Shown: positions 8,969-19,600 of the stretch, in pieces
Layout of the letters: every line of letters begins with the position of its first letter
How positions within the stretch are numbered: the stretch's first letter is position 1
Assembly (NCBI GenBank): GCA_022457155.1
Contig: JAJGOT010000353.1
Location: 373,001 to 437,000 of the forward strand
Length of the DNA: 64,000 nt
DNA from: Cladopsammia gracilis
Taxonomy: Eukaryota; Cnidaria; Anthozoa; Scleractinia; Dendrophylliidae
Direction: 5' to 3'
Translations under genes and position numbers: made by a program
The notes under the pieces: model-generated
The model's database searches: none
What the model saw: the letters and a program-made list of their open reading frames with translations, nothing else
What the model was told of the DNA's origin: nothing

Positions 8969-10270
8969 TCATGTTTTGCAGAGGAAAGATTTATCTGGTG
9001 GTTTTGGTGGAATTACGGCCTCGTAGAGATAAGGAGGCGGAAAATTTGCTTGATACAAAAAAAACGACGATAGCGTTTGACTGTCATCTTTCCTCAAAAA
9101 CTGGTCATATGCATATTGTCCAGCAGGCTTTTGTGCATTCACGAGTAATAAATACAATAAAATACATGTTTTAAACAAAGTGAAAGCTTCATTTTTAACT
9201 CTTCTTCGATCAATCTTTGATTCGCACTGACGTACAGAACGTTTATCACATGCCTGCCAAATATCATTTTCGGAAATATCGGGGAAATCTTCTAGAAAAT
9301 ATGAAAACTGCACTAATTCGCTCACAATTGTAACAATTGGGGTTTCGAAGTTTTTACTTGTTTCGATTTCTGCTGTCGGACTACAGCATGCAACATCTTT
9401 TTCGTAAAATTCATCAAAGTCAACACCTGTTTTTGGTTCTATGACTGTGGCATAAACTACCGGATTAACGAAGTTCAACGTTTTTACTTCCAACGTCTCT
9501 ACATTAAATAATTCGTCTGCTTTATCCTCGGAAATGGAAATTATCGTATTTTTTTCTTCATAAGAAACATTATTGGTCAAAACTGAGCAAATTTCGAATG
9601 GTTCGTCCTCATTTGGACAATGAGCCGTTCTTAGGGAACGCAATTGTTGTTCCAAATTCATCAATTTCCTTTTCAAATCCGTATTAAATGAAAGTAAGTT
9701 TTCATCGCTAATAGAAGACAACTGAGAATCCACTCGAGAACACTGAAAATATGCTGGCGAGTGATAATCGCTATTTTGTGCATTTTCTGTGATTTCATCG
9801 ACCCAAACTTTATGTTGAGCTAGACTGACTGCTTCATCAAACGATTGCGGCCTTTTCATCAGTACTTGGCGTTTAATATTTTCATGCAGGCCGTTGACAA
9901 AAACAAACAATTTAGTATCGTTTGAAATTTCCAGGAATTGAGCTCTTTCTTCAATAAAATCAATATAATCCTGCATAGATTCCGTAGCACCTTGTTGTGT
10001 TCGCTCGAATTCTGCCCGTAAACGAAATTTATCTCCATAAGACAACTGAAATCGTAAAATTAGTGCTCGCTCGAGCGCTGAAAAATTTGTGCGTACTTCT
10101 TCAGAGAGAGAAAAATAAAATGTTTCGGCAGCATCTCGGAGAAAAAATGGTAAAATTAGGGCGGCTTCATAGCTGCAGGGTTTAAAACCTTTAACAATCA
10201 ATACATTTTGGAATCGAAACAGCCAAGTTTTGACATTTTCAGTCTCCTTCCCATAAAAATAACCTAACAT
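8969..10270 (-). CDS. Gag polyprotein (433 aa) of LTR retrotransposon
   Basis: Residues 1-150 match the Retrotrans_gag pattern: FYGKETENVKTWLFRF, then an FFLRDAAETFYFSL block, an LERALILRFQ block, RTQQGATESMQDYIDF and FVNGLHENIKRQV. Gag assembles the retrotransposon particle. No CCHC zinc knuckle is seen. The C-terminal half is acidic, with a hydrophobic patch (LLYLLLVNAQ) near residue 370 and a proline-rich end (FPPPYLYEAVIPPKPP). The frame is intact over 1302 bp, which fits the near-identical LTRs. No pol frame follows. The start is the first ATG of the open frame, about 590 nt after the primer-binding site. Confidence 0.8.
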   Translation of the reverse strand: MLGYFYGKETENVKTWLFRFQNVLIVKGFKPCSYEAALILPFFLRDAAETFYFSLSEEVRTNFSALERALILRFQLSYGDKFRLRAEFERTQQGATESMQDYIDFIEERAQFLEISNDTKLFVFVNGLHENIKRQVLMKRPQSFDEAVSLAQHKVWVDEITENAQNSDYHSPAYFQCSRVDSQLSSISDENLLSFNTDLKRKLMNLEQQLRSLRTAHCPNEDEPFEICSVLTNNVSYEEKNTIISISEDKADELFNVETLEVKTLNFVNPVVYATVIEPKTGVDFDEFYEKDVACCSPTAEIETSKNFETPIVTIVSELVQFSYFLEDFPDISENDIWQACDKRSVRQCESKIDRRRVKNEAFTLFKTCILLYLLLVNAQKPAGQYAYDQFLRKDDSQTLSSFFLYQANFPPPYLYEAVIPPKPPDKSFLCKT

Positions 10271-10695
10271 TTCATAATATTACTGTAACCATTCCCTTCA
10301 TAACATATATCCTATATCTGTTTAATAATTAAGCAATGGTATCAAAAATGAAAAACTATGTATCAATTCAAAGTCATACTAGTGTGTGACAATGCCCGGC
10401 CGACGTTTCGACATGCACTGCGCTTAATTAAGAATAACATGAAGGAAAAAAAGAAATAAGCAAAATAACTATCTAGACTATCTAATATAATAACACATGC
10501 CACTAAAATTTAAAAAGTCAACCTAATTGGGTTCTTCTTGGTCCTGAACATCGTCCACAGCATCCATGTCAGTTCAAATGGTCCGAAAAAAAAAATCCTC
10601 TGGCAGCGTTAAGAAGGCCGGTATAACTCCTCGTCAGCACTGCGACAAATCGGTTTCTTCTGTTTCTGCCTATTTTTTGTTGTCTACCCGGTTGT

Positions 10696-10805
10696 GTCTC
10701 TAGCTGGCTCTGGCTCTGGCACTGGCACTGGCACTGGCACTGGCTCTGGCTTTGTCTCTGCCGGCTCTGGCACTGGCTTTGTCTCTGGCTCTGGCGTTGG
10801 CTCTT
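10696..10805. repeat. GGCTCT/GGCACT microsatellite in the retroelement leader
   Basis: Tandem CTGGCACTGGCTCTGG hexamers in the 5' leader between the primer-binding site and gag. It yields open but repetitive frames that I do not call genes. Confidence 0.8.
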
Positions 10806-10860
10806 TTTCCACGCACGACGGAGATAAAATCGTCCGACATACGGTTTCTTCTGGGAAACT

Positions 10861-10878
10861 GCCCGGGTTTCTGCACCA
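10861..10878 (-). promoter_or_regulatory. Primer-binding site for tRNA-Phe
   Basis: TGGTGCAGAAACCCGGGC, one base after the 5' LTR on the minus strand. It matches the complement of the eukaryotic tRNA-Phe 3' end (TGGTGCCGAAACCCGGG) with one mismatch. Confidence 0.7.
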
Positions 10879-10879
10879 C

Positions 10880-11839
10880 TGTGAAGAGAATAATTTGCTC
10901 TTCTGGGGAACTAAGCTCAGCGGTAGAAGACAGATACAACTTTTCCCTCAGCTTTCTTCTTTATTCTTCAACTTCTAACTGCACTGTGTCTCACTCTAGT
11001 TCACAATACTCCTTTTATATGTTTTATGTTTCTAATTGCTTATACATACATTTAAGATTACTTGATTGATTGCGACATATGGTTCGCTTGATTAACATAT
11101 AATTATAACGAGAGTAAAATGTTCATTGCAAAACTTTTCCTATATGAAAAGAGTTGCTTAATAGTAAATGAATATAATCAGATTAAGGTTAAAAGTACAA
11201 GTTATATTTTGATAAAGTTGTATCCAAGTTATCTTACGTTTTAACAACCAAAATCACAGTCAATAGTTTGGTTTGAAGTAAACAAAAGACAACACCCTTT
11301 ATTCTGTATTGACTCAATTGCAGAAGGTGTGCGAGAGATAGCAATAGCTAGGAAAACCAAAGTTTCCCATGCTAAATTAATAAAGACTCCTAAAAAACAC
11401 TTTTTAAAGATAATCTTGGAAAAAGGGGAACAAGTGTCAATTTTGGAGACGAGCTGTCCTGACCTCTAACTTTTAATTATAAAAGTAAAATATAGAATTT
11501 TCTAGAATCTTGAGAGAATTCCAGACGTTAAATATACTTCATGTTTTGTAGCTTTAACTTACTTAAAAGATACAACTTTTTACTTATATATAATAGAATA
11601 AAGTTACCATGCCAATCACATTGTTTTTCTTAACATATCCCAAATTTGAACTTTGCGTGTATGTTTATATGTTTTCTGCAATTATCTTATCATCACTTAT
11701 TTTGGGTTAAATGCTTTTAATTCTATTTACTTAAGCAAAAGTGGGTTTTGCACTTAATAATCAAAGAAACGTCATTTTCTACTTTACTACTAAATATTCA
11801 TTACCTTAAGCTAATTTCGTATATATTACTCTTGTGACA
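10880..11839 (-). repeat. 5' LTR of the gag-only element
   Basis: See 7364-8323. On the minus strand this is the upstream LTR, next to the primer-binding site. Confidence 0.88.
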
Positions 11840-12002
11840 GCCTTCTCAACTGGGAAGCCTGTTCACAATTTACATAGCACCTTGGAAGGCCGTAACGGGG
11901 CTATGTCGCGAGGATGACGGGTGAGTACTGGGTACTAACAACTTGAAAAACGTCCGGTGGCTTTTTATCAAGTTGGCGGCCATTACTAGAGAATTCGCTG
12001 CA

Positions 12003-13010
12003 ATCCATTCAACAACAACAACAACAATTTATTTTGGTATTCCCATATAAATACATGGTATTACCTATACAAGTAGTACGTATTAAGTATTACATGTAAG
12101 TATAACAACAACAACAAAGAAAAAGAAAGAAACGGGTACATCTGATAATTAAATTAACATAGATTGTCGATTTAACATTGAATTATAAATATAAGCAGCG
12201 GTAGTCCTACAGACAAAAGGATCAGTGCTGTTAAAGAGAAACAAGATTTTAGAATTAGTCTAGATTATTAAAATTTTGATATCTATCATTTATTTCACTA
12301 AAATATTTCTTGCGTAAATTGTTGTGATGATGGCAGGTGAATAGAAAATGTGATTCGTCCTCAATTTCATTTAAGTTACAGAAGGAACAGATTCTTAAAT
12401 ATTCGGGTGTCTTGTTGTGTCTGCCAGTTTCAATTCTTAATTTATGGTTTCCAAGGCGAAATTTATTTATTTGTTTTTTGTGAAGGGGATTTTTTATCGA
12501 ATCCAAGAAGTCTGCGGCTTTATGGCAATCCTTTTTAAAGGAGGAATAGAATTTAAGCTTTTTATTTAAATTTAACAAATGAAGTTGATGACTAACTGAA
12601 GTTGTGTTAACAGTTAATCGAATACGTGTAATAAGGGTATTTGGATTTTTAATATCTAAAGTGGAAATATTTTGATTCGAAGCTTTACATAAAGAATCAA
12701 CTTTTTGCATTAAGCTCAATTGATTTTTTCCTGCCATTTCTTTAGACAGGTAAAGGCATTGTTTGGCAATATTATCCTCTGGTAAATTCTCCAAGTGTAA
12801 CCAAAATTTAATGATATTTATGTCGATATTTCCTTTTAACGATAATCTGCCGAGTTCATTTCTACATGCAACATTTGGACATTGTTTATTGACTCCTAAG
12901 AAAAGTTTGGAAAAATAGATATGTGTTCGTTCAATTATGTCTTTTTCCCATGAATTATAATTATAATTATTCCATCCCGTCGTATTGCGTGGAAGGATAG
13001 ATCTCAAGTT
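12003..13010 (-). mobile_element. 5'-truncated LINE (non-LTR retrotransposon) 3' fragment
   Basis: A 250-aa minus-strand frame (12255-13007) resembles the region after the reverse transcriptase of LINE ORF2 proteins. It has the segments GRLSLKGNIDINIIKFWLHL, FRLGNHKLRIETGR and a zinc-knuckle-like C-x2-C...H-x4-C stretch (CSFCNLNEIEDESHFLFTC). The RT catalytic part is missing at the 5' side (near 13010). A (TTG)n tail at 12009-12026 on the minus strand marks the 3' end. It is a dead-on-arrival copy. Confidence 0.72.
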
Positions 13011-13805
13011 TACAAATTAGTTAGAGTATTTACTTGGCTAGATTTTTGGGAAATTATTTCTGCGATTTGTTAGTCGTACCTTCGAAAAATTCGAAGTCTT
13101 GCCAGTAGTGGTGGAAGTTGGGAAGGAATTTAAATGCGAAATCGATCGTGTGTTTGTTTACCTCGCGTGGTTCGACACGAGTGCAAGCGCGATAAAACTT
13201 GCCGCGATCCGGGAGGGAACAATAGAAATTTGACATGTGTGACGTCACATGACAGGAACTCATTGCGCAGACTCACCTTGCGACATAGCCACTTTAAAAG
13301 CTCCTCTGGATTAGTGACTTTGAAAAACAGTAACAGAGAACTGTCAACAGAGTCTGTGCTGGTTTTTGGACATAAAATTCAAGGAGTATTCAAGGAGTAT
13401 TCTCAAACTCATTAATAATTCATTTATTTTGACCAGCCAATAAATGACGTCCATTTGGGTCAGGTGGATGAGTCTTGACACCCAATGAAACACCAGATCA
13501 AGATCTTAAGGGTTTTGATTTCAGCTCAAAACCGTGTTTGATCTCAAATCAAACACTTGCATATTAATGAGTTTTGCAACAATACATGTTATTCCACTCA
13601 ACTATATAATTACATTCGGAACCTTACATTCCTTTCTTGGTCTTATAATGTAAGCCCTCTCGTGTGCCGTCTTTCGATTCCGCATCTAATCCTCCGTGAA
13701 ACAGAGTAATCCTTCCAAACAATAATCTGAGTATTATAACTGGAACTTCAACTTCAACATGACATCGACATTTTAATTTAAAAACAAAATGGACCATTTT
13801 TCTCA

Positions 13806-14300
13806 CCTTCGGTCGCCATTATCAAGAGGATTTAATGCTTCAGCACCTTTTTTCTCTTCTAGAAAGCGTCGGATACCGCATATTATGCCACAAACAGTCT
13901 TCGGTGGATATCTCTCTCCCGACTTTTTGGCCACGTCCATGCCAAATTTGTTAAGCCAATAATTCAAACTCAATGCGTCCGTTTCTTCAATACGAGCAGA
14001 AAGTGACATAATCTTGTGTAAATCATAGTCCTTAAACATTCCTCTCGAATCTCAGAGAACGGAAACTTGGACCGTCCGAGAAGTTTGCCATTCGTAGAAA
14101 ATGGATGTTGCTCATTTGTTTTTTATATTTCGTTGACGGGGGAATAGCTTTATCGACTAGATTTTCTTCTTCGACAACCGTTTTAGCCTCCCTAAACCGA
14201 GACGCTTCTGCTTCGCACATGGTCTCATACCAAATGGCGAAACACAACAAGCTCAATAAAATTATGCATGTGACGGCATTTGAAAAGGACAAAGCCAAAA
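13806..14300 (-). pseudogene. Decayed tyrosine-recombinase (DUF3504/Crypton-like) fragment
   Basis: Minus-strand residues such as LSLNYWLNKFGMDVAKK and YPPKTVCGIICGIRRFLEEK recall the N-terminal core-binding part of Crypton-derived DUF3504 proteins. The upstream stretch (VDKAIPPSTKYKKQ) is in another frame, with a break near 14035. A good splice donor (CGAAG|GTGAGA) follows at 13806, so it could be an exon. No catalytic domain is seen. The assignment is tentative. 13011-13800 holds nothing I recognise. Confidence 0.4.
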
Positions 14301-14763
14301 AAACTAACCCTGTGTCAATCACATTACTTGCCGAGCATCGCTGCAGTGACTTCTGTAACCAAGGCCATGAACAACGAGAACCAATCACATTCCAGAGAAA
14401 AACAACTGGGCAATTTAACTTTTATAAGTTTCTCGGAGCTCGAGAATGAAGAATTAAATGAAAGCAAACGAGGCTAGGGAAAACTTTGACGAGCAAATTT
14501 GAGTAGTCGCTTTGAGTATAAATTTTCAATGAAAATCCCAGTGACGACTTCACTTGCTAACAAAATCCCATTCATGGTTCATGGTTTACTTCGTTCAAGT
14601 TAGGATGACTTTACTCAAGTTGCAAGTCATTCAGATCCCAGTCCTTCTAAACATTCATCGGCAGTTTTGGTGCATTAGAGTGGTATTGTATCACAAACTG
14701 GAGCATTTTTAAACAAGAACATTTCTTTGGTTTTTGAAAATGAATGACACCAAATCCCCGGGA

Positions 14764-14952
14764 CACTGACCTACCCAGTTTGCATTGCGCGCCTACGTTG
14801 GTTCATCCGCCATTTTCAGGGCCCCGGAAAGTCCATACTGTATTGTAGATGAGAAATTCACTCGTGCAAGAGATGATATGCTTGCCCAAATATGGAATAG
14901 GGCCGTATCATAACAATAATAGAAGCGCGCAATGCAAACTGGGTGGTTCAGA
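14764..14952. mobile_element. MITE with ~27-bp terminal inverted repeats
   Basis: CCCAGTTTGCATTGCGCGC at the left end is mirrored as GCGCGCAATGCAAACTGGG at the right. The interior has no coding sequence. The target duplication is not clear. Confidence 0.6.
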
Positions 14953-15218
14953 CTCTTTAACTTTCATTTTGGATGTATCTAGCAGTGGCAGTACCAAACC
15001 ACAGACGCTATAAACCCTAAAAGAACGATGTTATCATCATTACTATATTATTATTATTTATTCACTGATTACATGCATTAGATAAGTTACATTTATACTC
15101 CACGATTATCAACATCAGAACACTCCCATTACAAAGCACAAGAAAGGTGGCTTCTAGAAAATAATTCATACCAAATGAAGTTATTATCACAATAAAATAC
15201 CTCATTACAAGACATTTT

Positions 15219-15368
15219 CACGACAGCTTAATTTCGCGATTTTGGAAGAGCGATATTTGTGAAAGCTTTATCGATTCTAATCATGACTAAAAAGCAAATT
15301 TCTTTTTTCGCGACATCAAATTTTCGCGATTTTTAAAATTTGCGAAAACGCGATAATTTGCTGTCGTG
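15219..15368. mobile_element. Short foldback element
   Basis: CACGACAGC at 15219 and GCTGTCGTG at 15360 bound an AT-rich interior with repeated TTCGCGAT motifs. The surrounding 15000-15735 is AT-rich without genes. Confidence 0.5.
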
Positions 15369-15737
15369 ATAATTTCCTGAAACAAGGTAGTTACCTAACT
15401 TGCAACAAAACTAGTGATGACACCCTACAAAGTGCTAAGTTCACTACATGTTTTTAAATTCATAATATATTTCTAGAATGTACAAATAAGTTATTATTAT
15501 TCAATAATTCATCACTTAAATAATTGCCTCTTGTCGAGGCAAATCACCAACTTTTTTGTTACAGTAACTATTATATTGTTTTACATTCTAAATTTTTGCA
15601 ATATAACGAAAGTATCAAAAACCTTTGTGCCATAGATCCTTGTAGGCATTGTGAATGTACTAATTATAACACCGTTTAAATAATATCCTCTTGTATTACC
15701 ATTAAAAATTAAGTAAGAATTTTCTGCTGGAAATCAT

Positions 15738-15925
15738 TTGCTTTCCGCGTGAAGCAAAGGAAATAAGTGACGTCTGCATTCAGGTTAGGCCGTGTGGTTA
15801 AAGGCGCTGGACTTGTATATCAGAGGTCCCAGGTTTAAGTTATTATATCTGAACACTACCTGGATTTGTAACACAGCCGCAGTCCAGAGTTTTACTCACA
15901 GCCACATGCTAGTATATAATGTAGT
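15738..15925 (+). mobile_element. tRNA-derived SINE, intact reference copy
   Basis: Same family as 6727-7245, with a continuous junction (AGTCCAGAGTTTTACTCACA) where the other copy holds a MITE. The tRNA-like head has GTGTGGTTAAAGGCGCTGG and GGTCCCAGGTTTAAGT. Confidence 0.65.
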
Positions 15926-16445
15926 CATCTTGTCGGCTTTGTCTACCTCCTACCAGTTAGACTTCTATGTCTACATGCAATGTTAATAATTTACTCTTGC
16001 TATTTAGAGTTGACTGAAACTTTTATGGCGGGGAGGGGTGCTGCCGTGCAGGGCTTTTAAGGGTGATTTTTAAATTAAGGAAAATGCATCATCATTTATT
16101 GATCAATTATGCTTAACATGTATTAGAGTCATCATGTGTATATGACTATTACCTACAATAAATTATTTTAATCTGCAAGCTAAAACCTTAAGTAAAAACC
16201 TATTTTCAATTAGGGACAAAGTCACTGTAAAAAATGGAAAATAAAAATTTGACAAGCTATAATGCCAGTTCCTCTCATTTTAAATACACTGAAAACACTG
16301 AAAACATCAATAGGCAGTGACATATTTCTTAAGAATATCAGACCAGTTGCAGTTTAAATCAATTTTACCTAGTAAGTGCCAATTTCCTTTGCTACTTTTC
16401 AATGTGGCCTAAAAAATAACCGTTGTCTAATTTTCACTATCACCC

Positions 16446-16517
16446 TGGGAGTGTGGGGGGAGTGTGGGTGGAGGGGGGCGGGGGGTGGGGGGTTGGTCTG
16501 GGGGAGAGCGGGGGGAA
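16446..16517 (+). repeat. G-rich tract (G-quadruplex potential)
   Basis: Many runs of 3-6 G on the plus strand, 35 bp past the LYS1-like stop codon. It would be C-rich in that gene's 3' UTR. 15990-16440 shows nothing else. Confidence 0.7.
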
Positions 16518-16550
16518 AGTTGGTTCCTGGTGTTGTCAGTTTTCCGTATA

Positions 16551-16637
16551 TCAGTAATGGGAGCCCGCATCCAAAAACCTTTTAGCTTCTTCTGCTTTTT
16601 GATCAAACATTTTCTTGGTTCTGATCCAAACAGGATC
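16551..16637 (-). CDS. LYS1-like: LYS1-like exon 12 (C-terminus)
   Basis: Encodes residues 350-377, DPVWIRTKKMFDQKAEEAKR to SHY and TGA. Acceptor TTTTGCAG, phase 0. Matches the Lys1 C-terminal helix (PVWVRAKKLFD in yeast). Confidence 0.88.
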   Translation of the reverse strand, partial: DPVWIRTKKMFDQKAEEAKRFLDAGSHY

Positions 16638-19600
16638 CTGCAAAACAAAATTCAATAAGAGATTCTCATTCAGCACTTTAGTATCAATTATAACTCTTTT
16701 ACTCTGTTTTCAAACTGTTCCAAATGTTATTTCGCAAAATACTGAAACCGGTTGGTCAGTTACAAGAGGTTTCAGTATTAGATATCAAAATTACTGACCT
16801 CGGGTAAGTTCAACAAATAAGGTGTCATCTTGTTAGCAAATTTTTCACTGCTTTCGCGCGGTAGAACGGAAGGCAAATGATCTATAGCTGTCACATCAAC
16901 AGGCTTGCTGGAGCTAAAAACAAAAATAATAGAATATAATAAAATTATTAATACACTGAAAATGTTGTCCAGTTTGATGATCCCCTCCTCGCCTCCAAAC
17001 AAAAACATGTTACAACAAGAACTTTGAATTCGCGGACGTATAACTTTTCTATATAAACCCCAAAACATATTTGAAAATTAAAATACCTGCTTTATACTAA
17101 AATCATGTTTATTTTGACATTTTTTGGTCAAAATGTCTCAAATTAAAACTAAGTACTCAGTTTTCAAACACAAAATGCTTATAGAACACGAGAACAGACC
17201 AAAACCAGCGCAGTTTTTATGCATTTATGCCTCCCGTCCACACGTAAGCGATGAAAACGGTCAGTCACCCTAAACGGATATTTTCGAAAACGCTCACCAA
17301 AGTGGATATTTTCGAGAACACTGTTTACCCGTTTACGTGTGGACAGCCTAAACGGATATTTTCGTAAACGCTTACTACTACTTATCTACGCATGCTCAAT
17401 ACTGATTTTAAGCGTTTACGTCCTCTTTACGTGTGGACGGGAGGCCTAAACGCAGTCGTAAACGCATACGTGTGGACGGGGCCTAAGACACTTGACTTCT
17501 CAGTACTACTGGTGATCACGGCCGTAACACCGTGCATACGCACGAAATCGTTGTTTCAACTCACGCTCGATAGCGCATATGCGTCTATGATGCTTTGGAA
17601 AGAATGTGTTTTCACTTGATAAATCTCTCTCGCACATACAAACGCTTTCCAGAGGCTACATAGGAAGCACAGTAACTCTCGCGCTACAACGCCTGATTGT
17701 AATAACCTTGGGAACACACAAGTCATCTACCTGCGTAGATTGCGTACCTTTGAGTGGTCAGCACACGGCCACACATATACATTTTACTAGACTATACACC
17801 ATATTATTAAACGAGTAACTACATAATAGCAAGTGAAAATTTTCGTTTTTTTCTAAGGCCCCGTCCACACTAATCCGTTTTCAAACGAAAACGGAGCTGT
17901 TTTGCTCCGGATACGGCTATCGTCCACACTACAACGCCGAAAACGATCACTGAAAACGGAGCGATTCGAAAACGCTCTCCAGAGTGGAGCGATTTGAAAA
18001 CGATGCTTTTTGAAAACGCTGTTTTCTGGTGTGGACGGAGAAAACGATGCTATCTGAAAACGGTTACGTCATCAAAATAGCCAGACCACTCGACCGTGAA
18101 ACATATCCAAGATGTCGCCATACTTCGACTGGACTGACTCCCAGTCTACACTCTCGGTGCTTTTCTGCACTTTGTATTTGTTTGTGACTTTCAGAAGTAG
18201 CTCGACTTCATCATCAGTCCATGTGAAACAGTCTGTTTTAGGTTTTGGTTGCTTTCCAGCTGTTCTTGGCATCGTTTAGAAGGAAAATATCGAAGAATTC
18301 TAAACCAAAACAACACTCAACAACAAAGAATCAAGAATGGCGCCAATTTCGTGGGCCGATATATTGAAATGCGCATGCGTAGAGTTCATTTGAGCATGCG
18401 CACTTAGGGTATCAAAGCGTTATCAAAACAATACGGCGTTGTAATGTGGACGGACGAAAACGATACGAAAACGATAAGTGTGGACGCAAATCTTTTTTGA
18501 AAACGGAACAAAACAGCTTCGTTTTCGTTTGAAAACGGATTAGTGTGGACGGGGCCTAAGTGTCTCGCAAATTGACTTTCGGGAAGACGGATCGACTACA
18601 AGAACCCCGAATCGAGTCGATTCGAGTCCAATCGAGACGATTCGTTCACATTTTCTACCCTCCCTGCTTGCCGTGTCACACGTGACCAATTTCGACTTTC
18701 AAAGACCATCGTGTCTGGTCGAACCGAGCACACGCTTGATATCTTTCATCGTAATATGTTCCTTTCTCGTGCACACGCTTTAAGAACGAGGAAGGTTCAT
18801 GCTGTTCATTGTTTCATTTGACCACATTTCCGGTGAGCCCAAACATAGACTTTCTCGAAGATGGTTCGTGTCGAACCGAGCACACGCTTGATATATTTCC
18901 GTTCTCGTGCACACGCTTTAAGAACGAGGAAAGTTCATGTTGTGTGTTGTGTTGAGCGTCGCACAAGCATACATGGAAATCAGAAAGGCGCGTTTTAGGC
19001 ACACTTTTCGCTCATTTTATAGGCACAGTTTAGGCACATTTTACGCACAGTTTAGGTACAGTTTAGTGATTTTGTAGCAAATTGACTAAGTTGGCTAAGA
19101 TCTTTTTCTTTTATTTTCAAATTTGCAATTTATTTTCATGATAATTTTTTCCCCTGATATTTATTCTCTGTATTAGACAAGCAACCCTTCATAAATGACT
19201 AATCCCTGTTCGATACCATGAAGAACTTTTTTATTCTTATAGCTAAACAAACTATTTTTCTTTGCCGTCGCAAAAACATCGCTCCCGGTAACTTCAATAT
19301 AACTATTTCTTGCCAGCCTTAGCATTGAAGAATTCCTATTTAAGCAAAACAACAACAAAATGAACCTACACTTTGAACATTTTATGTCGCATTCTATGTC
19401 TCATTTTGTCTGTTTAAACGGTTTTCAGCAAGATCAGAACGCGCGTAGTATCTCGATTCCTTTTTGAACTAAGAACCTGACACGTTCGATCAAATGAGCG
19501 CGCACAGTTCTAAAAACGTTCCATTTTACCTTTATGACGTCGCTTTTCTACTTCGTTCTGGGACGCAAGCGAGTTCAGTCGTTTCGCGTTCAGTGAGGAG

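Larger units (their letters stand above)
7364..11839 (-). mobile_element. Gag-only LTR retrotransposon, 4476 bp
   Basis: Two 960-bp direct repeats (7364-8323, 10880-11839), each TG...CA, flank an internal region read on the minus strand. GCCT precedes (7360-7363) and follows (11840-11843) the element. A primer-binding site, a gag frame and a polypurine tract are in the proper order. The LTRs differ at only a few positions, so the insertion is young. Only ~640 bp lie between the gag stop and the polypurine tract, so protease, reverse transcriptase and integrase are absent. The copy must rely on a partner element. Gag type and layout suggest Ty3/Gypsy. Confidence 0.88.

Noticed and set aside
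10694..11069. Gly/Ser-Thr-rich and Ala-Arg-rich frames near the 5' LTR
   Set aside because: They come from the GGCTCT microsatellite and the LTR itself.
7364..11839. Reading the LTR element on the plus strand
   Set aside because: No primer site follows the left LTR in that direction, whereas on the minus strand primer site, gag and polypurine tract are all in order.
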